DNA of 64,000 bases from assembly GCF_000010525.1 (NCBI RefSeq), contig NC_009937.1, positions 873,501-937,500 on the forward strand, written 5' to 3'. Position numbers and translations under genes: made by a program. Every line of letters begins with the position of its first letter. Positions within the stretch are counted from its first letter, which is position 1. The notes under the pieces were generated by a model. That model was not told where the DNA came from. It saw only the letters and a program-made list of their open reading frames with translations, and did not search any database. Of this stretch, positions 8,236 through 16,189 are shown in pieces. The stretch comes from Azorhizobium caulinodans ORS 571. Its GTDB lineage: Bacteria; Pseudomonadota; Alphaproteobacteria; Rhizobiales; Xanthobacteraceae.

Positions 8236-8835
8236 ATGAAGTCGTTGATGCTCCGCGGCGCGCTCACGGCCGCCCTGCTCGTGTCCGCCGCCGCGCCTCT
8301 GGCCGCGCAGACGGACCTCTCCAACGCCCAGATCGTTCAGGGCCTGAACAATCTCACGCAGGACGCGCCGGTCGTCACCGCCGCCAGCCTGCGCCAGGCG
8401 GCGCTCGATCACGCCACCATGTATTCCGGTCCGCCCTCGCAGCGCCCGCCGCTGGCGATCCAGCTCGACAAGCTGGCGCAGATCAACGTGCAGATCCAGT
8501 TCAAGCTCAACTCGGCGATCATCCTGCCGGACAGCTACGCCACCATCGGCGCCATCGCCGACGCGCTGCACAATCCGGTGCTTCAGGGCTACCGTTTCAT
8601 CGTGACGGGCAATACCGACACGACCGGCACGCGCGAGCACAACCTCAAGCTCAGCCAGGAGCGCGCCGATGCGGTGGTGGAGGCGCTGACCACCACCTTC
8701 AACGTGAATCCGGCGCGTCTTGAGGCCGTCGGCCTCGGCGAAGAGGCGTTGCAGGATACGAAGAATCCGGAATCGCCGGTGAACCGCCGGGTGCAGATCT
8801 TCAACGTCGGGCCCCTGCCGCCCCGGCCGCGCTGA
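8236..8835 (+). CDS. OmpA-family periplasmic/outer membrane protein
   Basis: This 199-aa protein has a Sec signal (MKSLMLRGALTAALLVSAAA, cut after LAAQ). The C-terminal half has the OmpA-like peptidoglycan-binding fold: QIQFKLNSAIILPDS (usual start F..nSa.l), then VTGNTDTTGTREHNLKLSQERADAV, and VGLGEEALQDTKNPESPVNRRVQIFNV, which carries the Asp and Arg that bind diaminopimelate. A purine-rich ribosome site (AGAAAGAAGGA) precedes the ATG. No beta-barrel or lipobox is present, so it is probably a soluble periplasmic anchor. It pairs with the preceding cysteine-rich protein gene and ends at a strong terminator. Confidence 0.85.
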   Translation: MKSLMLRGALTAALLVSAAAPLAAQTDLSNAQIVQGLNNLTQDAPVVTAASLRQAALDHATMYSGPPSQRPPLAIQLDKLAQINVQIQFKLNSAIILPDSYATIGAIADALHNPVLQGYRFIVTGNTDTTGTREHNLKLSQERADAVVEALTTTFNVNPARLEAVGLGEEALQDTKNPESPVNRRVQIFNVGPLPPRPR

Positions 8836-8878
8836 ACCAAATCCGGTTTCCGGCGTTTCACTCACATGACCTCACCTT

Positions 8879-8912
8879 GGCGCCGCCCCACCGGGCGGCG
8901 CCTTTTTCTTTG
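8879..8912 (+). terminator. Rho-independent terminator
   Basis: A perfect 10-bp GC stem (GGCGCCGCCC / GGGCGGCGCC) with a 4-base loop is followed directly by TTTTTCTTT. It lies 43 bases after the OmpA-like gene and insulates it from the LacI regulator gene. Confidence 0.9.
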
Positions 8913-8966
8913 CCGGGCAGGCATCGGCGCGTGTCACAGGGCTGTTGCAGAGGCGCGATAGGAGAG

Positions 8967-8986
8967 CCGTGAAAACGATTTCACGG
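8967..8986. promoter_or_regulatory. LacI-family operator, probably autoregulatory
   Basis: A perfect inverted repeat, CCGTGAAA-ACGA-TTTCACGG, ends 7 bases before the GTG start of the LacI-family gene. The core TGAAAACGATTTCA, with a central CG, is the classic shape of LacI/GalR-family operators. Its position implies repression of the regulator and of the whole downstream operon. Confidence 0.75.
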
Positions 8987-8993
8987 ATCCCTC

Positions 8994-10088
8994 GTGCCCC
9001 AGACCGTCACCATACGCACCGTCGCCGAACATGCCGGCTGCTCCATCGCGACCGTCAGCCGCGTGCTGAACGGGACCGCGCGGACCAGCGCGGAGGTGGA
9101 GGCCCGCGTCCGGGCGGCGGTAGCGGAACTCGGCTTCCGGCCCAGCGAGATCGGGCGTTCCTTGAAGACGCTGCGCACGCGCACGCTCGGCGTCGTCATT
9201 CCGAGCCTCACCAATCCGGTTTTCGCGGGCTCGGTGGCGGGCATGGAGGCCGAAGCGCGCCACCGTGCCCACACCCTGCTGCTGACGGCCACCGACTATG
9301 ATGCCGAGCGCGAATGGGAACTGGTCGGCACGCTGGTGGCCCAGCGGGTGGCGGGCCTCGTGCTCACCGTTGCCGATCCGGACAACAACGCCACGCTCGA
9401 TTGGCTCGATGCGGAGCGCATCCCCTATGTGCTCGTCTATAACGAGCCACAGGGCGCGAGCCGCGCGTCGGTCACCGTGGACAATGCGGGTGCCAGCCGC
9501 GCGCTGACGCAGGCCTTCCTCGCCGCCGGCCACCGGCGCCTGCTGTTCATCGCCGGGCGCTTCTCCACCTCGGACCGCTCGCGCCTGCGCCATCAGGGCT
9601 ATCTCGCCGCCATGGCCGCTGCGGGCCTGGAGCCCGAGCCCGTTCTGGAACTCGACTATCTCGCCGACACCGCCGCCCACCGCGCTGCCCTGGCGGGCCT
9701 GCTCGCGGGGCCGGACCGGCCGACGGGCATCATCTGCTCCAACGATCTGCTCGCCCTTTCGGTCATCGCCGCCGTGCGCGAGATGGGGCTCGCCGTGCCG
9801 CAGGATGTCTCGGTCGCCGGTTTCGACGGCATCGCCATCGGTCGCCTCGTCACGCCGGTGCTGGCGACCGTGGACCAACCCACCCGCCGCATGGGCGAGC
9901 GGGCAGTGGCGCGGCTGTTCGACCTCATCGAGGGCGAGCGCGCGCGCACCGTGGAGCATCTGCCGTTCGAACTGCGCGCCGCCGGCACGCTCGCCCCCGC
10001 GCCGCATCTGCCGCCGGCCGCCCCCAAGGGGCGGCGCGCCGCTACCCCTTCACCCCGCCAAACCGCCTCAGGAAAGGCTCTGCGATGA
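8994..10088 (+). CDS. LacI-family transcriptional regulator
   Basis: This regulator is 364 aa. An N-terminal LacI helix-turn-helix (TIRTVAEHAGCSIATVSRVLNG, about residues 5-26, with hinge RPSEIGRSLKT) precedes a periplasmic-binding-protein-like sensor domain (LGVVIPSLTNPVFAGSVAGME; ICSNDLLALSVIAAVREMG; DVSVAGFDGIAIG). GTG at 8994 is chosen since the HTH begins five residues in. A perfect palindrome sits just upstream. The stop overlaps the start of the following binding-protein gene (ATGA), which ties the regulator to the transport operon. The ligand is unknown; the operon content suggests a phosphodiester or its breakdown product. Confidence 0.9.
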   Translation: MPQTVTIRTVAEHAGCSIATVSRVLNGTARTSAEVEARVRAAVAELGFRPSEIGRSLKTLRTRTLGVVIPSLTNPVFAGSVAGMEAEARHRAHTLLLTATDYDAEREWELVGTLVAQRVAGLVLTVADPDNNATLDWLDAERIPYVLVYNEPQGASRASVTVDNAGASRALTQAFLAAGHRRLLFIAGRFSTSDRSRLRHQGYLAAMAAAGLEPEPVLELDYLADTAAHRAALAGLLAGPDRPTGIICSNDLLALSVIAAVREMGLAVPQDVSVAGFDGIAIGRLVTPVLATVDQPTRRMGERAVARLFDLIEGERARTVEHLPFELRAAGTLAPAPHLPPAAPKGRRAATPSPRQTASGKALR

Positions 10089-11092
10089 AGTCCCTGCTCA
10101 CGACCGTTCTGCTCGCCACCGGGCTTTCGCTCGGCGCGGCGTCGGCCGCTTCGGCCGCCGATGCCATCTGCTACAACTGCCCGCCCGAATGGGCCGACTG
10201 GGGCTCCATGCTCAAGGCCATCAAGGCCGACACGGGCGTCGAGGTGCCGCCGGACAACAAGAATTCCGGCCAGGCCATGGCCCAGATGATCGCCGAGAAG
10301 GCGAGCCCGGTGGCCGATGTCGCCTATCTCGGCGTCACCTTCGGCATCAAGGTCAAGGATGCCGGCCTCACTCAGGCTTACAAGCCCAAGGGCTTTGACG
10401 AGATTCCCGCCGGCCTCAAGGACGCGGACGGCCACTGGTTCACCATCCACTCCGGCACGCTCGGCCTGTTCGTGAACAAGGATGCCCTCGGCGGCGCGCC
10501 GGTCCCGGCCTGCTGGAGCGATCTCCTGAAGCCCGAATACAAGGGCATGGTGGGGTATCTCGACCCCTCCAGCGCCTTCGTGGGCTATGTGGGCGCGGTG
10601 GCGGTGAATACCGGCCTCGGCGGCTCGCTCGACAATTTCTCGCCGGCGATCGACTTCTTCAAGAAGCTTCAGGCCAACCAGCCCATCGTGCCGAAGCAGA
10701 CGTCCTACGCACGCGTCGTTTCGGGCGAGATCCCGATCCTGTTCGATTATGACTTCAACGCCTATCGCGCCAAGTACACGGAGAAGGGCAACTTCGCCTT
10801 CGTGATCCCGTGCGAGGGCACCGTGGTGGTGCCTTACGTGATGAGCATGGTGAAGAACGACCCGCATCCGGAAGCGGCGAAGAAGGTTCTCGACTACGTG
10901 CTCTCGGACAAGGGGCAGGCCATGTGGGCCAAGGCCTATCTGCGCCCCGCGCGCAACGTGGAACTGCCGAAGGAGGTCGCCGACCGCTTCCTCCCCGCCG
11001 CCGACTACGCCCGCGCCAAGGCGGTGGACTACGGCAAAATGGAGACCGTGCAGAAGGGCTTCTCGGACAAGTATCTCTCCGAGGTGAAGTGA
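10085..11092 (+). CDS. Family 1-type ABC substrate-binding protein
   Basis: This 335-aa periplasmic binding protein resembles the iron(III)/putrescine/aminoethylphosphonate group. Signal MKSLLTTVLLATGLSLGAAS is cut near AASA/ADAICYNCPPEW. The fold motifs are SGQAMAQMIAEKASPVADV, then LGLFVNKDALGG, ARVVSGEIPILFDYDFNAYR and HPEAAKKVLDYVLSDKGQ. The mature N-terminus carries a CYNC pair. The start overlaps the LacI stop. A repeat pair lies directly after the stop, as in maltose operons where REP sequences favour binding-protein expression. The clustered GpdQ-like phosphodiesterase suggests an organophosphate ligand (inference). Confidence 0.88.
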   Translation: MKSLLTTVLLATGLSLGAASAASAADAICYNCPPEWADWGSMLKAIKADTGVEVPPDNKNSGQAMAQMIAEKASPVADVAYLGVTFGIKVKDAGLTQAYKPKGFDEIPAGLKDADGHWFTIHSGTLGLFVNKDALGGAPVPACWSDLLKPEYKGMVGYLDPSSAFVGYVGAVAVNTGLGGSLDNFSPAIDFFKKLQANQPIVPKQTSYARVVSGEIPILFDYDFNAYRAKYTEKGNFAFVIPCEGTVVVPYVMSMVKNDPHPEAAKKVLDYVLSDKGQAMWAKAYLRPARNVELPKEVADRFLPAADYARAKAVDYGKMETVQKGFSDKYLSEVK

Positions 11093-11120
11093 GGCGCGGG
11101 AGCGCATCCTGTCGCGAACA

Positions 11121-11252
11121 CCCTCCCCCTTGTGGGGGAGGGCTGGGGAGGGGGGTAATGCCCTCTCCGACTATGCGTCTTTGGCTGCGGAGAAGGGATG
11201 CCCCGCCCGGTCGTACCCCCCTCCCTATCCCTCCCCCTCAAGGGGGGAGGGG
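11121..11252. repeat. BIME-like inverted pair of GC-rich palindromes (copy 2)
   Basis: Units at 11121-11156 (CCCTCCCCCTTGTGG then GGGAGGGCTGGGGAGGGGGG) and 11215-11252 (ACCCCCCTCCCTATCC then AAGGGGGGAGGG) face each other. They share the flank ATGCCCTCTCCG with copy 1. They fill most of the 321-base gap between the binding-protein and permease genes. No gene is visible in this gap. Confidence 0.85.
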
Positions 11253-11413
11253 ACATGTCGCGCGGTGGGCTGGGTTGGGTTTGACGCCATTCGCGCGGTC
11301 CCACTGTGGGCTGCCCAGCGTATCCGCGACCGCCTGCCGCCGCCTTCCCTTGAGCAAGCCTTCAACCCGTCCGCCGGCGTGCCGCGCGCCGGCACCTTCG
11401 CAAAGTGAAAGCC

Positions 11414-12232
11414 ATGCCCAGCGCAGATCGTCTGGCCCGTCTGTTCCTCTTGCCGCTCGGCCTGTTCGTGCTGGCCTTCTTCCTGCTGCCCATGGCGCGG
11501 CTCGTGGCCGTCGCGGGCTCGGGTCCCAACGGGTTGGGCGAATATCTGGTGCTTGTCACCAGCCCGCGCCATTTCTCCACTCTCATCGCGACGCTGGTCC
11601 TTTCCGCCACCGCGACGCTGGCGACGCTCGCCATCGGCGTCGTGGTGGCCCTGTTCCTCGGTCGCACGCGCTTTCCGGGGCAGAACATCCTGATCGCAAT
11701 GCTCACCTTGCCGCTCGCCTTTCCCGGCGTGGTGGTGGGCTTCATGATCATCCTGCTCGCCGGCCGGCAGGGCCTCATCGGCGGCTGGACGCAGGCGCTC
11801 GGCATGGGGCGGCTGGTGTTCGCCTATTCCATGGCCGGCCTGTTCGCGGGCTATGTCTATTTCTCGCTGCCGCGGGTGATGGTGACGCTGCTCGCCGCGG
11901 TGGAGAAGCTCGATCCGGCGCTGGAGGAGGCCGCCCGCTCGCTCGGCGCGAGTCGGGTGCAGGTGCTGCGGGATGTGATCCTGCCCGGCATCGCGCCCTC
12001 GCTCATGGCCTCCGGCGCCATCGCCTTCGCCACCGCCATGGGCGCCTTCGGCACCGCATTTACGCTCGCCACCCGCATCGATGTGCTGGCCATGACCATC
12101 TATACGGAGTTTACGCTCAACGCGAACATCGCCAGCGCGGCGGCGCTCTCCATCGCGCTCGGCCTCATCACCTGGCTGGTGCTGGCGGCGACACGCAATC
12201 TCGCGGGTGACCGCGTGGCGGCGGCGGGGTGA
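11414..12232 (+). CDS. ABC importer permease, first subunit (phosphodiester-type cluster)
   Basis: This is a 272-aa inner-membrane permease of the PotB/CysT/ThiP-like superfamily. About six helices are evident, starting at LARLFLLPLGLFVLAFFLLP. The EAA loop reads EEAARSLGASRVQVLRDVILPGIAPS. I took the ATG at 11414; a GTG three codons earlier (11405) is equally readable and would add MKA. It stops 5 bases before the next permease start. The C-terminal helix is followed by a short tail (RNLAGDRVAAAG). It pairs with the next gene to form the channel. Confidence 0.9.
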   Translation: MPSADRLARLFLLPLGLFVLAFFLLPMARLVAVAGSGPNGLGEYLVLVTSPRHFSTLIATLVLSATATLATLAIGVVVALFLGRTRFPGQNILIAMLTLPLAFPGVVVGFMIILLAGRQGLIGGWTQALGMGRLVFAYSMAGLFAGYVYFSLPRVMVTLLAAVEKLDPALEEAARSLGASRVQVLRDVILPGIAPSLMASGAIAFATAMGAFGTAFTLATRIDVLAMTIYTEFTLNANIASAAALSIALGLITWLVLAATRNLAGDRVAAAG

Positions 12233-12237
12233 GGCCG

Positions 12238-13032
12238 ATGAAACGCTCCCCTCTCGTTTTCGCCCTGCAACTCGTTATCACGCTGCTCGCCACGGCCTTC
12301 CTGGTGGTGCCGGCGGGCACCTCCATCCTTGCGGGCGTCACCGTCAATTACTTTCAGGGCGTCCGCTCCGGGCTTACGCTGGAGTGGGTGGCGCAGGTAT
12401 GGGGCCTTTATGCGCCCACCATCTTCCGCTCCATCGCGCTGGCGCTTGGCACCCTCGTCGTCACGCTGGCGCTGGGCGTGCCCTCCGCCTGGGCGCTGGC
12501 CCGCAAGCCCGGCCGCATGTCGCGCCTTGTGGAAGAGGTGGTGACGCTGCCCGTCGCAATTCCCGGCCTCGCCCTCGCGCTGGCGCTCATCATCGCCTAT
12601 GGCGGCATCCGCGAGTTCCGCGCCAGCATCCTGTTCATTCTCGTGGGCCACGTGCTCTACACGCTGCCCTTCATGCTGCGCTCGGTGATGGCGGTGCTCG
12701 CCGCCGTGGACGTGCGCACGCTGGAAGAAGGGGCCGCGAGCCTCGGCGCCACGCCCTGGCAGCGCTTCATTCAGGTGGTGGTGCCCAATGCGCGGGGCGG
12801 CATCATCGCCGGCTCGCTCATGGTGGTCACGCTCTCCATCGGCGAGTTCAACCTCACCTGGATGCTGCACACGCCGCTGACCCAGACCCTGCCCGTGGGC
12901 CTTGCCGACAGCTACGCCTCCATGCGGCTCGAAATCGCCAGCGCCTACACGCTGGTTTTCTTCATCATGATCGTGCCTTTGCTCGTGGCCATCCAGCTTC
13001 TGGGTGGCGAGCGGCGGGCCGCCAAGCGCTGA
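12238..13032 (+). CDS. ABC importer permease, second subunit (phosphodiester-type cluster)
   Basis: This 264-aa permease is the PotC-like partner. Helix 1 is LVFALQLVITLLATAFLVVPAG. The EAA loop reads EEGAASLGATPWQRFIQVVVPNARGG, and the last helix LVFFIMIVPLLVAIQLLGG. ATG at 12238 is preferred to the in-frame GTG at 12229, which overlaps the previous stop. Nine bases separate its stop from the ATPase start codon. Tight packing with the flanking genes indicates one transcript. Confidence 0.9.
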   Translation: MKRSPLVFALQLVITLLATAFLVVPAGTSILAGVTVNYFQGVRSGLTLEWVAQVWGLYAPTIFRSIALALGTLVVTLALGVPSAWALARKPGRMSRLVEEVVTLPVAIPGLALALALIIAYGGIREFRASILFILVGHVLYTLPFMLRSVMAVLAAVDVRTLEEGAASLGATPWQRFIQVVVPNARGGIIAGSLMVVTLSIGEFNLTWMLHTPLTQTLPVGLADSYASMRLEIASAYTLVFFIMIVPLLVAIQLLGGERRAAKR

Positions 13033-13040
13033 GTGATCCC

Positions 13041-14090
13041 GTGACCGAGAAACAAGCGCCCACCGGCGCCGCCATCACCCTTGAAGCCTGCGGCAAGACC
13101 TTCGCCGACGGCACGCGGGCGCTGGAACCCGTGAACCTCGCCATCACGCCGGGCGAGACCATCGTCCTGCTCGGCCCCTCCGGCTGCGGCAAGACGACGA
13201 CGCTGCGCATCATCGCCGGGCTGGAAAGCCCCGACAGAGGCGGCCGCGTGCTGTTCGACGGGCAGGACGTGACCGAACTACCCATCGAGAAGCGCAACGT
13301 CGGCATGGTGTTCCAGTCCTACGCCCTGTTCCCCAACATGAGCGTCATCGAGAACGTCGCCTATGGCCTGCGTGTGCGCGGGGTGGCGAAGGCCGAGCGC
13401 CTCGCCCGCGCCCGCGAGGTGCTGGAGATGATGCGCATCGACCAGTTGGCCGACCGGCGCATCGACCAACTCTCCGGGGGGCAGCGCCAGCGCGTGGCGC
13501 TCGCCCGTGCGCTTGCCGTACGGCCCCGGGTCATCCTGCTGGACGAGCCGCTCACCGCTCTTGATGCCGCGCTGCGCGAGCACCTGCGGGCGGAGATCGA
13601 CGGCCTGCTGCGTCGCCTTGCCATCACGGCCATCTATGTGACCCACGATCAGGCCGAGGCGCTGGCGCTCGGCGACCGGATCGTGGTCATGCGGCACGGC
13701 GCCATCGCCCAGATCGGTAGCCCGCGCGACATCTACTTCCGCCCGGCGGACGAGTTCGTGGCCTCCTTCGTCGGCGTCACCAACCGCATCGAAGGCGCGG
13801 TGCGCAACGGCGTCTTCGAGAGCGCGGCGGGCCGCGTCCTGCTCACCGGCGGGGATCGCGATACGGCGACCCTCGCCTTCCGGCCGGAAACCGCCGAGCT
13901 GTGCGCGCCGGCGGAAGGCGCCTTGCGCTTGCGCGTCGATCAGGTTCACTTCCAGGGTGCGCGTCAGCGCGTCCAGCTCTCCGCTCCGGATGGCAGCCGC
14001 ATCATCATCGAGGCGGCGGCCGAAACGGAGCTTTCCTTGGGGCAGGATGTCGGCGTCCGGCTTGATCCTTCCCGAATTGCAGTGGTGTAA
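13041..14090 (+). CDS. ABC importer ATPase with TOBE domain (phosphodiester-type cluster)
   Basis: This 349-aa ATPase belongs to the PotA/UgpC/FbpC type. Walker A is GPSGCGKT (about residue 43), the Q-loop region MVFQSYALFPNMSV, the signature LSGGQRQR, Walker B VILLDEPLTALD and the switch YVTHDQ. A C-terminal TOBE domain follows (about residues 240-349; FVGVTNRIEGAV). GTG at 13041 is the only start that begins right after the permease stop and fits the family N-terminus. The TOBE domain often takes regulatory or binding-protein-linked signals. The stop is 4 bases before the phosphodiesterase start. Confidence 0.92.
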   Translation: MTEKQAPTGAAITLEACGKTFADGTRALEPVNLAITPGETIVLLGPSGCGKTTTLRIIAGLESPDRGGRVLFDGQDVTELPIEKRNVGMVFQSYALFPNMSVIENVAYGLRVRGVAKAERLARAREVLEMMRIDQLADRRIDQLSGGQRQRVALARALAVRPRVILLDEPLTALDAALREHLRAEIDGLLRRLAITAIYVTHDQAEALALGDRIVVMRHGAIAQIGSPRDIYFRPADEFVASFVGVTNRIEGAVRNGVFESAAGRVLLTGGDRDTATLAFRPETAELCAPAEGALRLRVDQVHFQGARQRVQLSAPDGSRIIIEAAAETELSLGQDVGVRLDPSRIAVV

Positions 14091-14094
14091 GCGT

Positions 14095-14925
14095 ATGCTG
14101 ATTGCCCAACTGACCGACACGCACATCCGCCTGCCGGGCCGTCTCGCCTATGGCGTAGTGGACACTGCCGCGTATCTGGAACGTGCCGTGGCCTATCTCA
14201 GGAGCCTGCCGCGCCAGCCGGACGTGGTCATCGTCACCGGCGATCTGACCGATTTCGACACGCCGGAGGAATACGCCCGCTTCCGGGCCATCACCGCTCC
14301 GCTGTCCATGCCGCTCTTGCCCGTGCCGGGCAATCACGACAGTTCCGCCGGGCTGCGCGCGGCTTTTCCGCAGATCGCCCGGCAGGCCGGCGGTGGGGCC
14401 AGCGACAAGCTGAACTATGTGGTGGACGGCCATCCCGTCCGCCTTGTTCTTCTGGACTCCTCCGTGCCCGGCAAGCCGCACGGGGAACTCGGGACGGCGA
14501 CACTCGCCTGGCTCGACGCGCAGCTCGGCGCGGCGCCGGAGCGTCCGACGCTCATCGGCCTGCACCATCCGCCCTTCGTGACCGGCATCCGCCACATGGA
14601 CGTGCAGAATTTGTTCGATGCAGCGGCGCTGGAAGAGGTTTTGCTGCGGCACCCGCAGGTGCTGGCCCTGACCTGCGGCCACATCCACCGCACGGTGGTG
14701 ACGGGCTTTGCGGGACGTCCCGCCATGATCGCGCCCTCGCCGGCCCATGCGGTGAGCCTTGCCCTCGCCCCCGACGCGCCGCCCAGCTTCCACATGGAGC
14801 CGCCCGCCGTGGCGCTGCATCTGTTCGAGGGCGGCCGGATCGTCTCGCACACCAGCTTCGTCGGCCCCTTCGATGGGCCCTATCCCTTCTTCGACGCCCA
14901 GAACCGTCTCGTCGGGGCGGACTGA
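14095..14925 (+). CDS. GpdQ-like binuclear metallophosphodiesterase
   Basis: This is a 276-aa calcineurin-like phosphoesterase closest to the glycerophosphodiesterase GpdQ / Icc type. The metal ligands fall at almost the same numbers as in GpdQ: Asp8 and His10 (QLTDTH), Asp50 (VTGD), Asn80 and His81 (PGNHD), a His pair near 157-158 (LHHPP), and His196 and His198 (CGHIH). The expected reaction is hydrolysis of glycerophosphodiesters or other phosphodiesters in the cytoplasm. There is no signal peptide. It is the last gene of the LacI-controlled importer operon, with 4 bases to the ATPase stop. That placement suggests it processes the imported compound. A cyclic-nucleotide phosphodiesterase role is the main alternative. 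Confidence 0.87.
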   Translation: MLIAQLTDTHIRLPGRLAYGVVDTAAYLERAVAYLRSLPRQPDVVIVTGDLTDFDTPEEYARFRAITAPLSMPLLPVPGNHDSSAGLRAAFPQIARQAGGGASDKLNYVVDGHPVRLVLLDSSVPGKPHGELGTATLAWLDAQLGAAPERPTLIGLHHPPFVTGIRHMDVQNLFDAAALEEVLLRHPQVLALTCGHIHRTVVTGFAGRPAMIAPSPAHAVSLALAPDAPPSFHMEPPAVALHLFEGGRIVSHTSFVGPFDGPYPFFDAQNRLVGAD

Positions 14926-14935
14926 GCGGCGGGCG

Positions 14936-16189
14936 TCAGCCGCCCGGCGTATAGCCGCGCACGAAGCGGCTGAGCACGCGGGCGGCGGCGCCGATGTCCT
15001 CGGCGCTCGCATGTTCGCGGGGATTGTGGCTGCCGTTGCGCGAGCGCACGAACAGCATGGCGATGGGCATGACGCCATTGAGCGACAGCCCGTCGTGTCC
15101 GGCGCCTGAAGGCAGGTGCAGGGCATCGATGCCCTCCGCCGCCACCGCCGCCGCAAGCGCCGCCTGAAGCGCGCCGTCGCAGGGGGCCGCGGGCGCGTCA
15201 TAGGTCTCTTCAAGGGTGGTTGCGAGGCCCCGCGCAGCGGCGATCTCCGCGAGGGTCGCGCGCATGGTGTCGAGCGCGTCGAGACGGGTCCGGTCGTCGG
15301 GGGCGCGCACGTCGAAGGAAAAGCGTACCCGGCCCGGCACCACATTCACCGCGCCGCCGGGGATGGTGAGCGTACCCACGGTCGCGACAAGGCCCGGCGT
15401 GGCCTTCGCCAGACGTTCCAGCGCGAGGATCATGTCCGCGGCGCCGGCCAGCGCATCGTGGCGCATCTCCATGGGCAGGGTGCCAGAATGGCCGGCCTCG
15501 CCGACGAGCTCAATGGTACCGCGGGTCGCCCCGGCGATGGCCGTGACGATGCCCACCGGCAGGCCCTTCGCCTCCAGCACCGGCCCCTGTTCAATATGCA
15601 CTTCCACATAGCCGAGCGCCCGTCCGGCGCGGCTGCAGGCGGCATAAGCTTCGGGATCAACACCGAAGGCCTTCAGGGCTTCGCGGCGGGTGATGCCGTC
15701 CGCGTCCGTGGCGTCCAGGGCGGCGGCATCGAAGCGGCCGGCGAGGGCGCGGGAGGAGGTGAGGGTGGAGGGAAAGCGTACGCCTTCCTCATCCGCAAAG
15801 GCATGCACCTCCAGCGCGAAGGGCAGGCGCACGCCGTCGGCGTGCAATTGCTCCACCACCGCGAGGGCGACGACGACGCCGAGGTTGCCGTCGAAGATGC
15901 CGGCATTGCGCACGGTGTCGATGTGCGAGCCGAGGATCAGGGCGGGCGCATCGGGCTGCGTGCCCTCATAGCGCCCTACGACCGAGCCTGTGGCGTCGAG
16001 ATGCACCGCCATACCGGCCGCCGCGAACCAGCGCGCCACCTCCGCCGCCGCCGCCTTGTGGGCGGGGGAGAGGGTGAGGCGGGTCATTTCGCCCGGCACG
16101 TCTGTGAAACGCGCGAGCGCTTCAAGGCGCGCTAGGAGCCGGCTGCCCTCTAGAACATCGGTGGCACTGCTTTCGGTGGCCACGGACAT
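14936..16189 (-). CDS. Allantoate amidohydrolase (M20/M28 amidase family)
   Basis: This 417-aa metal-dependent amidohydrolase of the AllC/HpxK/hydantoinase-carbamoylase group converts allantoate toward ureidoglycolate with release of ammonia. Visible motifs are GSHIDTVRNAGIFDGNLG (metal His and Asp), FADEEGVRF (Glu pair), VEVHIEQGPVLE, and the late HASAEDI. The dimerisation lid lies at about residues 215-330. ATG at 16189 abuts the previous stop (TGATG); an in-frame GTG one codon earlier is possible. The context, immediately after the allantoinase-decarboxylase fusion, supports allantoate rather than a carbamoyl amino acid as substrate. Confidence 0.85.
   Translation of the reverse strand: MSVATESSATDVLEGSRLLARLEALARFTDVPGEMTRLTLSPAHKAAAAEVARWFAAAGMAVHLDATGSVVGRYEGTQPDAPALILGSHIDTVRNAGIFDGNLGVVVALAVVEQLHADGVRLPFALEVHAFADEEGVRFPSTLTSSRALAGRFDAAALDATDADGITRREALKAFGVDPEAYAACSRAGRALGYVEVHIEQGPVLEAKGLPVGIVTAIAGATRGTIELVGEAGHSGTLPMEMRHDALAGAADMILALERLAKATPGLVATVGTLTIPGGAVNVVPGRVRFSFDVRAPDDRTRLDALDTMRATLAEIAAARGLATTLEETYDAPAAPCDGALQAALAAAVAAEGIDALHLPSGAGHDGLSLNGVMPIAMLFVRSRNGSHNPREHASAEDIGAAARVLSRFVRGYTPGG

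Noticed and set aside
8997-9301. Alternative short plus-strand frames inside the LacI gene
   Set aside because: They lack a ribosome site and overlap the HTH-coding frame.
12207-13040. Long N-terminal extension of the 13041-14090 ATPase
   Set aside because: It lies out of frame over the second permease and lacks homology; the ATPase fold begins after GTG 13041.
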